A stretch of DNA of 8,234 nucleotides from Pseudomonadota bacterium (GTDB lineage Bacteria; Myxococcota; UBA9042; PHBI01), in NCBI GenBank assembly GCA_005788935.1, contig SYAK01000077.1, forward strand, positions 1-8,234. The letters run 5' to 3'. The notes under the pieces are model-generated. The model saw nothing but the letters and a program-made list of their open reading frames with translations, searched no databases and had not been told where the DNA came from. Within the stretch, counting starts at the first letter, position 1. Every line of letters begins with the position of its first letter. The position numbers and the translations under genes were made by a program. This document shows, one piece after another, positions 1 through 6,800 of the stretch.

Positions 1-690
1 GGCGCCAAGACCTACATCACGAACGGGACGCGGGCGGACTTCATCACGCTCGCGGTGCGGACGGGCGGAGAGGGCTTCAAGGGCATCTCGCTCGTCCTGT
101 TCCCGACCGACACGAAGGGCTTCAAGGTCTCGAAAAAGCTTGAGAAGCTTGGGAATCACTGCTCGGATACGGCCGAGCTGGTCTTCGAGGACTGCCGCGT
201 CCCGGCCAGGAACCTGCTGGGGTATGAAAACGCAGGCTTTTATTACATCATGAAGAACTTTCAAGGCGAGCGGCTCGTCGGGGCGCTGAGCGCGGTCGCG
301 GGCGCCCAGCGCATCCTCGACATGACGCTCGAGTACTGTCGGGACCGCAACGCCTTCGGGCGCCCGCTCGTCGGCTTTCAGACGGTCCGCCACGAGCTCG
401 TGCAGCTCGAGGCCGAGCTCGAGGCGGCCCGCCAGCTGTGTTACCGCGCGGTCGACCTCGTGAACCGCCGTCAGGACGCGACGCGGGAAATCACGATGAG
501 CAAGCTCGTCGGAGGCGAGCTGGCGTGTCGCGTCGCAGACCGCTGCCTGCAGCTCCACGGTGGCGCGGGCTACATGGCCGAATACGAGATCAGCCGCGCG
601 TGGCGCGACACCCGCCTCATCACGATCGGCGGTGGTACCAGTGAAATCATGCGTGAAATTCTCGCAAAGCTCGCCGGCCTCGCGAAATAG
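1..690 (+). CDS. Acyl-CoA dehydrogenase, C-terminal part (5' end outside window)
   Basis: The frame is open from base 1 to the TAG at 688-690, giving 229 residues; the family usually has about 380-400, so roughly the first 150-170 are missing. These FAD enzymes oxidise acyl-CoA to trans-2-enoyl-CoA and pass electrons to electron-transfer flavoprotein in the cytoplasm. Seen: KTYITNG near residues 3-9 (middle beta domain), then the all-alpha C-terminal domain with RNAFGRP (116-122), QLHGGAGYMAEYEISR and the final IGGGTSEIM (209-217). The last motif has Gly at 211 where short/medium-chain enzymes carry the catalytic Glu (YEGT). Instead FQGERLV supplies Glu90 (codon 268-270), the position used by isovaleryl-CoA and long-chain enzymes. 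The family is certain. Substrate (long-chain or branched-chain acyl-CoA) is inferred only from this base position. An internal GTG at 55 is not a plausible start because homology continues upstream of it. Confidence 0.95.
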   Translation, partial: GAKTYITNGTRADFITLAVRTGGEGFKGISLVLFPTDTKGFKVSKKLEKLGNHCSDTAELVFEDCRVPARNLLGYENAGFYYIMKNFQGERLVGALSAVAGAQRILDMTLEYCRDRNAFGRPLVGFQTVRHELVQLEAELEAARQLCYRAVDLVNRRQDATREITMSKLVGGELACRVADRCLQLHGGAGYMAEYEISRAWRDTRLITIGGGTSEIMREILAKLAGLAK

Positions 691-703
691 GCGCGGCGCG
701 GGC

Positions 704-731
704 TCGACCCGTCATGACGGCGCGGGGTCGA
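704..731 (+). terminator. Possible weak terminator hairpin after the acyl-CoA dehydrogenase gene
   Basis: TCGACCC (704-710) and GGGTCGA (725-731) are exact reverse complements around a 14-nt loop, starting 13 bases after the stop codon. The loop side contains the 12-bp perfect palindrome CCGTCATGACGG (709-720), so two alternative structures compete. No T-tract follows, so classical intrinsic termination is not shown. It could equally be a protein-binding dyad. Confidence 0.3.
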
Positions 732-754
732 ACGCGTGCCAAGGTTGAACGCCC

Positions 755-776
755 GCCTGACTGGCTGGCGTCAGGC
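755..776. promoter_or_regulatory. Inverted repeat GCCTGAC-N8-GTCAGGC, possible operator
   Basis: Two 7-bp arms, 755-761 and 770-776, are perfect reverse complements separated by 8 bases. The right arm lies where the -35 element of the promoter at 787-795 would be expected (about 766-773), and no good -35 hexamer is present there. This suits a dimeric regulator site, or else a terminator stem for the upstream gene. Only the dyad is seen; the role is inferred. Confidence 0.35.
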
Positions 777-786
777 CGCAGGCGCG

Positions 787-795
787 TGCTAGAAT
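787..795 (+). promoter_or_regulatory. Extended -10 promoter element TGCTAGAAT for the lipoprotein gene
   Basis: TAGAAT at 790-795 matches the TATAAT consensus at five of six positions and is preceded by TG plus one base (787-789), the extended -10 arrangement. Transcription would begin near 802, leaving a leader of about 43 nt to the ATG at 845. No convincing -35 hexamer lies 16-18 bp upstream, which is tolerable for extended -10 promoters. The element overlaps the in-frame upstream ATG at 794, arguing against that start. Confidence 0.5.
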
Positions 796-833
796 GCGCG
801 CTACGTCGGCGCTTCCGCCTGCGCCCTGCCTCT

Positions 834-837
834 GGAG
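834..837 (+). promoter_or_regulatory. Ribosome binding site GGAG deciding the lipoprotein start
   Basis: GGAG at 834-837 lies 7 bases before the ATG at 845. The alternative in-frame ATG at 794 has no such site and would put 17 extra residues, including Pro, Cys and Trp, before the basic n-region of the signal peptide. The ATG at 840 is out of frame. Confidence 0.75.
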
Positions 838-844
838 ATATGCC

Positions 845-3800
845 ATGGTCGCGCGACTGTACCGCTCACCTTCGTCAGGCGCCCGGACGCTCGGGTTCAT
901 CGTGGTCTACATGGCCGCATGCGACGCCCGCGTGGAGCTCGGAGACGTCACCGCAGGGCCGGTCGATGGGGCGCCCGCCGCCGAGGTCACGCTGCCCGAC
1001 GCCGGGTCGCGGGACACGGTCGCCCTCCCGGACACCGCCCCGCCCGACGACACCGCTCTGCCCGCGGATACTGCGGCTTCCGACGCGGTGGCGTCCTCCG
1101 ACACGACGGGCCCCGCCGAAGTCGGCCCGTCCGACACCTCCGCATCGGACGACACAGGCCGCAACCCCTGCGATCCGAACCCGTGCACGACGCCGCCCGA
1201 GGCCTGTCAGGGGGATACGCTGACCCGGTACGGGTCGCCAGGTGGCTGCACGCCCGATGGTGCCGAGGCGCGCTGCGCCTACCCGGTCCTTGGCGTGACC
1301 GACTGCGCCGCCACGGGGCAGGTCTGCGCTGCGGCGCGCGACGCCTGTGTCCCGCCAGACCTCGCTCTGACCACCGTCGTGCCGACCCCCGACGCCCCAG
1401 CGCCGACCGACGCAGCCATTCGCCTGACCTTCAACCTGGCGCTCGACCCCGCCACCGTCACCGCCCAGACCGAGGCTGGCCCGTGTTCGGGCGGCCTTCA
1501 GCTGTCGCGCGACGACTTCGCGACCTGCATCGCCTTTGATGCGGCCCTCGCCGCCCTCTCGGATGGTGGGCGCGTCGCGACCCTGAAGCCCGCGGGCGCC
1601 CTGACGGGCGGTCTCGTCCATGCCATCCGGGTGACGACCGCGATTGCGGCCGCGGCAGGCGGGCGGTTGCCAGCACCCGCGACTCGCACGTTCACGACCG
1701 CCGAGGCCCGAGTTTGCGGCAGCGCGGGTGGTTCCGCCGTGGTCATCAGCCAGGTCTACGGCGGCGGTGGCAACGCGGGCGCGCCCTACAAGCACGACTA
1801 CGTCGAGCTCCGCAACCGCGCGAGCGTTCCGGTCGCCCTCGATGGTTGGAGTCTGCAGTATGCCGCGGCCGAGGGGGACGGCTGGTCGAACAGCACGAAC
1901 GTCCCGGTCACGCTGACCGGCATCATCCCGGCTGGCGGCCACTTCCTCGTCCAGCTCGTGTCCAGCGGCGCCGTGGGCGCCGACCTGCCAGCCGCCGACC
2001 AGACCGGGCGCATCAACCTCGCCAACGCGTCCGGGAAGGTCGCCCTCGTGAAGGGCACGCTCGCGCTGCCTCGGGCGACCTGCCCCGCAGCCGACCGCCT
2101 CATCGACCTCGTGGCCTACGGCGCGTCGGCGACGCTCTGCGGAACGTCCGGGCGCACCGCCAACCTGACCGCTGCGCAGGCGGCCCATCGCGACGTTGCA
2201 GGCTGCGTTGACGACGACGCCGCCGACCGTGACTTTGCCCTCGGCGCGCCCGCCCCGCGCAACGCCACGACCCCGCCAGTCTTCTGCGCCTGCCCCGACG
2301 CGCCCGTTCGGAACGGGACTTCGGCAGCCGTGGAGGCGTGCAGCCTGGTACGTCCGGCAGCCACTGGGGCCGCAGCGGGCGCCGTGGCCGGACCGATCGT
2401 CGGGCGCGTCTTTCAGCCGGGTGTCACCGACGCCTCCCCCGAGGCCGCCGCTTCAGGGCTCATGGGCCAGCTCGGGCTCGGGCGGGAAGGCACGGATCCG
2501 CGTGACCAGACAGGCTGGGCCTGGCTTCCGGGGCGCTTCGCAAGCGAGGCGGGGGCGGGTCGGGATGACACCTGGGAAGCGACGCTGCCGGTCCCGTATG
2601 CGCAAAAAGATACGGTTTATCGCCACACGTGGCGCTTCAGCCGCGATGAGGTTGCGAGCTGGACGTATTGCGATCTCTCGGGGGCTGGAGCGAGCGCCGA
2701 TGCCTTCGATCCCGACGACCTTGGCCGCCTGATCATCGGCGGAAGCCCCTGCGAGCCGAACCCGTGCACGCAGCCCCCTGCCATGCGGGGCTGCGACGGC
2801 GAGCGCGTCAGCGGCTGGGAAGCGGTCGGGACCTGCGAGCTCATCGACGAGGCCGCAAGCTGCGCCTACGCGCCCCGCGTCACTGAGGACTGCGCGGCAC
2901 GCGGGGCCTTCTGCGAGGCCGGGGCCTGCGTCGAATGCCGAACGGACGGCCACTGTGACGCGCCGTTCGAGCGCTGCGCCGACCAGGCTTGCGTCGCCGC
3001 CTGCAGCGATGACGACCTTGCGGGCAACGCCCTCGCCGAGGCGGCCGTGGTGCTGCCCGAGGCGAGCGCCGAGCTGCGCGACCTCGTGCTCTGCCCCGGG
3101 ATTCGCGCCGATTTCTTCCGCCTCCCGGTCGCCGCGGGGGCGAGTGTTCAGGTCCTCGTGGCCCACGATGCGTCCCGCGGCGAGGTCGGGCTCTTCCTGT
3201 CGCGTGCCAGTCGTCCGGACGTGCCGCTCGCGGTCGGAGCGGAGGTCGTGGGCGGATTGCTCGCGACCTGGACCGCGCCCGAGGCGACCGAAGTGCTCAT
3301 CGAGGTGCGCGATCTGGCCGGTCTCGGCAACACGTACGACCTGACCGTCTCGGCGAGCGCCGACCCGTGCGCGCCCAACCCGTGCCAACGCCCAGGCGAC
3401 GCGTTCTGCGTTGGCGAGGTCCTCGTCACGCCAGCGGGCCTCGGGCGCTGCAAGGCCAGCCCTGAGCCGTTTTCCTGCGACTATCTCGCGGAGGCGGGCC
3501 GCGTCCCGTGTGACTTCGGGTGCGAGGCGCGCGCGAGCGGCCCCGACGCCTGTGCCTCACCGCCTCCCTTCGCGGTCGTCGCCACGTCCCCAGCCGACAG
3601 CGCCACAGAGATCCCGTCGGACGCGCCGATCACCATCACGTTCAACCAGCCGATCGATGGTGCGACCGTCATCACGGCCGGGGCTGATGGCGCCTGCTCC
3701 GGCAACGTCCAGCTGTCCCACGGCGCCTTCGCGGGCACGACCTGCCTCGGCGTCGCGCCGGTCTCCGGCCTCTCGCTCTCTGACGACCGCAGGACGTTGC

Positions 3801-6800
3801 GTCTCGAGCCCGTGAGCCCGCTGCCGCTTGGCGTCCCGCTCGCCCTTCGCATCGGCACCGGGCTCAGATCGGCCGCTGGGACCGCGCTCGCGGCGGACGT
3901 CACGGTCGGCTTCAGGACCGCTGCCCCGATCCGCTGCGGCGGGGGCCTCGTCGTCCTGAGTCAGGTCTTCGGCGGCGGCGGCAACAACGGCGCGCCCTAT
4001 CAGAACGACTTCGTGGAGTTGCACAATCGTGGGACGGCCGCGGTCAGCCTGCGGGGCTGGACTCTGCAATACGGGAGCACGTCCGGCACATCCTGGCAGG
4101 TCATGACGCTGACCGGCCTCATACCCCCGGGTGGCTTCCACCTCGTCCAGCTTGCCGCTGGCGCTGGCACCTCGGCCGCCCTGCCTGCGCCCGATGCGAC
4201 GGGAACCTTCAACGTGGCCTCGACTGGCGGTCGCCTCGCGCTCGTGGCGGGGGGGACGGCGCTCGCGGCCGGGTGCCCGACGGAGGACGCGCGCGTCGTG
4301 GACCTCGTGGGCTGGGGTGGTGCGACCTGTTTCGAGGGCGCTTCCGCGGGGACCCCGACGGCGAACACGACCGCCCTCCACCGCGACGTCGGCGGTTGCC
4401 TCGACGCTGGACAGGGCGGCACCGACTTCCTGGTCGCCACACCCACCCCGCGCAACGCCGCCACCGCGCCTGTCCAGTGTGGCTGTCGCTCCGAGGCCCG
4501 CAATGGGGCGGGCGCGCCGTCCGAGGTTGCGGCCTGCACCCTGCTCGGATCATCACCCCTGTGGGTCGAGCCAGGTGCCACCAGCGCGCCCGTCCCGGCC
4601 GAGCTGCACCACCCCGGCGTCACCGATGTCCTGACGGGCGGCCCCGCACCGGGCGTCCGGGCCGAGATCGGCTTCGGTGGCCTGCCAGAGTCGCCGGACG
4701 GAGAGGCCGTGTGGGCGTTCGCGTCAGCCAGCTTCGTCGCCGAGTCCGGGCCGTCGCGCCTCGGTGAGACCTGGCAGGCGGCCATCACGGCCCCGCCGGC
4801 GGCCCGCGGCGTGACCTACCGCGTGGCGGCCCGCTTCAGCGTCGACGGGGGGGCCAACTGGACCTGGTGTGACCGGGACGGCGCCGGGGCCGCGACCGAA
4901 GGCTTCTCCGACGACGCGCTTGGCGAGCTGCGCCTCGGGCCCGACCTCTGCGCCCCGAACCCCTGCACCCGCCCGCCCGAGGGTCTCGCCTGCGACGGTG
5001 ACGTCGTCACCGCGGCCACCAACCCCGGCGTCTGCAAGACCGACGGGGCGTTCTTCACCTGCGGCTACGGCCTTCGTACGCCGGTCACGGACTGCGCGCG
5101 CGCGGGCCAACACTGCGTTTCGGGAGCGTGCGTGGCCTGCCGCGACGGCAGCCATTGCGCCTCGGGTGTCTGCAATCCCGACGGAACGTGCAAGCCCCCG
5201 TCGGGTCCATGCGAGCCGAACCCCTGCCAGCGTGAACCTGAGGCGATCTGCGTCGAGCGAATCCTCCTGTCGGAGTCCGCGACCGGGACGTGCGTGGCCG
5301 CGCCAGAGCGCCCGGACGGGTATCAGTGCGATTGGGGCGACTTGGTGGAGACGGAGTGCGCAGCCTTCTGCGTCGACGGCGCCGTGGTCAACACGGATGG
5401 CTCCGGGCAGGCCGCCTGTACCGATTGGCGTTTTCCGGGCTTCGAGGGAGAGATCGCCATCAACGAGCTCATGGTGCGGCCGACAGCCGCCCTCGGGCAG
5501 TACGTCGAGGTCCTCAACGAGTCGTCGCTGCCTCTCAATCTCCGAGGCCTCGAGGTCATGAACAACACGGGATACTTTCGAATCGAAGCCGACCTTGTCA
5601 TTCAGCCGTTTGCGGTCGTCGTCATCGGCGCCTCGACCGACCGGACCGAAAACGGAGGGGTCCCGGTCGCTTGGGCGTGGCCTCGCACGTTCGCGCTACA
5701 GGACGAGGATATGCTTGTCATCGGCGACTTCCACGACGTCGTCAGCTGGGATCTTGCGGGTGGGTATCCGATCGTTCCGGGGCAGGCGATGGGGGTCGAT
5801 CCAAGCGACGTGGGCCTCGTCCAGATGGGTCTCGCCAACGACGAGGCTGGTGCGTGGTGCCTGCAGCGCGAGCTGATCGGTCGTGGCCCCGATCGCGGGA
5901 CCCCCGGGCTGACGAACTCCCTCTGCCGCCCGACGGGCGCATGTGAGCCGAACCCCTGCAACAGCCCGCCGCCCGACCTCTTCTGCTCGGCGAACGCGAT
6001 TGTCCGCGCGTCGACGCCTGGCCGCTGTCTCGAGGCCCCCGCGGGTGGCTACACGTGCCGCTACGCGGAGACCGACTTGGTGTTTGATTGCGGTCAAGAG
6101 ACGCTTTATTGTCTTGATGGTGGGTGTGTGGCGTGTCGCGCCGACGAGGATTGCGACGCGGGTACCTGCGACCGCACCACCGGCGAGTGTGGGGTGTCAC
6201 CGCGCGCGATCGCGATGTGTCGCCTGCAGGGCCCCACCTCGCTCCTCGTGGCCGCAGGCGGCAAGGCGTCGGTCTTCGCGCGCCTCCACGTCCCGGGCCT
6301 GACGGACCAGGACACGACAGGCAATGACGGCGATCCTGATGGCCTCATCCAGTTCCAGGCTGGCTTCGGGCGGGTAGGGACCGTGCCTGATGCGAGCTGG
6401 GTCTGGTCGCCGGGCGTGGCGCACGTGGATTACGTGGTCGGTGGCAATCCCGATGGCGAGGAGCCCGACTTCGATGAGTATGTGGCGCTGATGGGTGTGG
6501 AGGCGGACCTCGGGTCCTATGCGTTCGCTGGCCGCTTCTCGAGCGACGGAGGCGAAACGTGGCTTCTCTGCGACCTCGACGGGACCGCACCGCGGGGTAC
6601 GTCGCCCCTTGACTTCAATCCCCTGGCCACAGGGCGCCTGGCGGTCCGGGATCCGCGCGAGATTCGAGCGACACTTCACATGCAGAGCTTTGACACGCTC
6701 GCGCAAGCCGTGCCGTCCGTCACCGGTTTCATGGAGCGATTGACAGGCTGGGTGCTCCACAACGCAACCGGGACTGGCCTCATCTCCGCTGGCACTGGCG

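Noticed and set aside
794..844. Upstream in-frame ATG at 794 as the lipoprotein start
   Set aside because: It overlaps the -10 element, has no ribosome site, and would spoil the signal peptide; ATG 845 has GGAG at proper distance and a clean lipobox.
714..1223. 169-residue + strand frame overlapping the promoter and the start of the lipoprotein
   Set aside because: Wrong-frame reading of the Asp/Thr/Pro-rich linker, Arg/Pro-rich low complexity, no motif.
875..2188. Long minus-strand open frame (437 residues) opposite the lipoprotein gene
   Set aside because: It is a low-complexity Arg/Gly/Ala-rich translation mirroring the Asp/Thr/Pro-rich and repeated modules on the + strand. High GC makes antisense stops rare, and no domain is recognisable.
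2453..3388. Minus-strand open frame (311 residues)
   Set aside because: Shadow of the cysteine and PPC-like modules; no recognisable motif, and the + strand frame has clear domain homology throughout.
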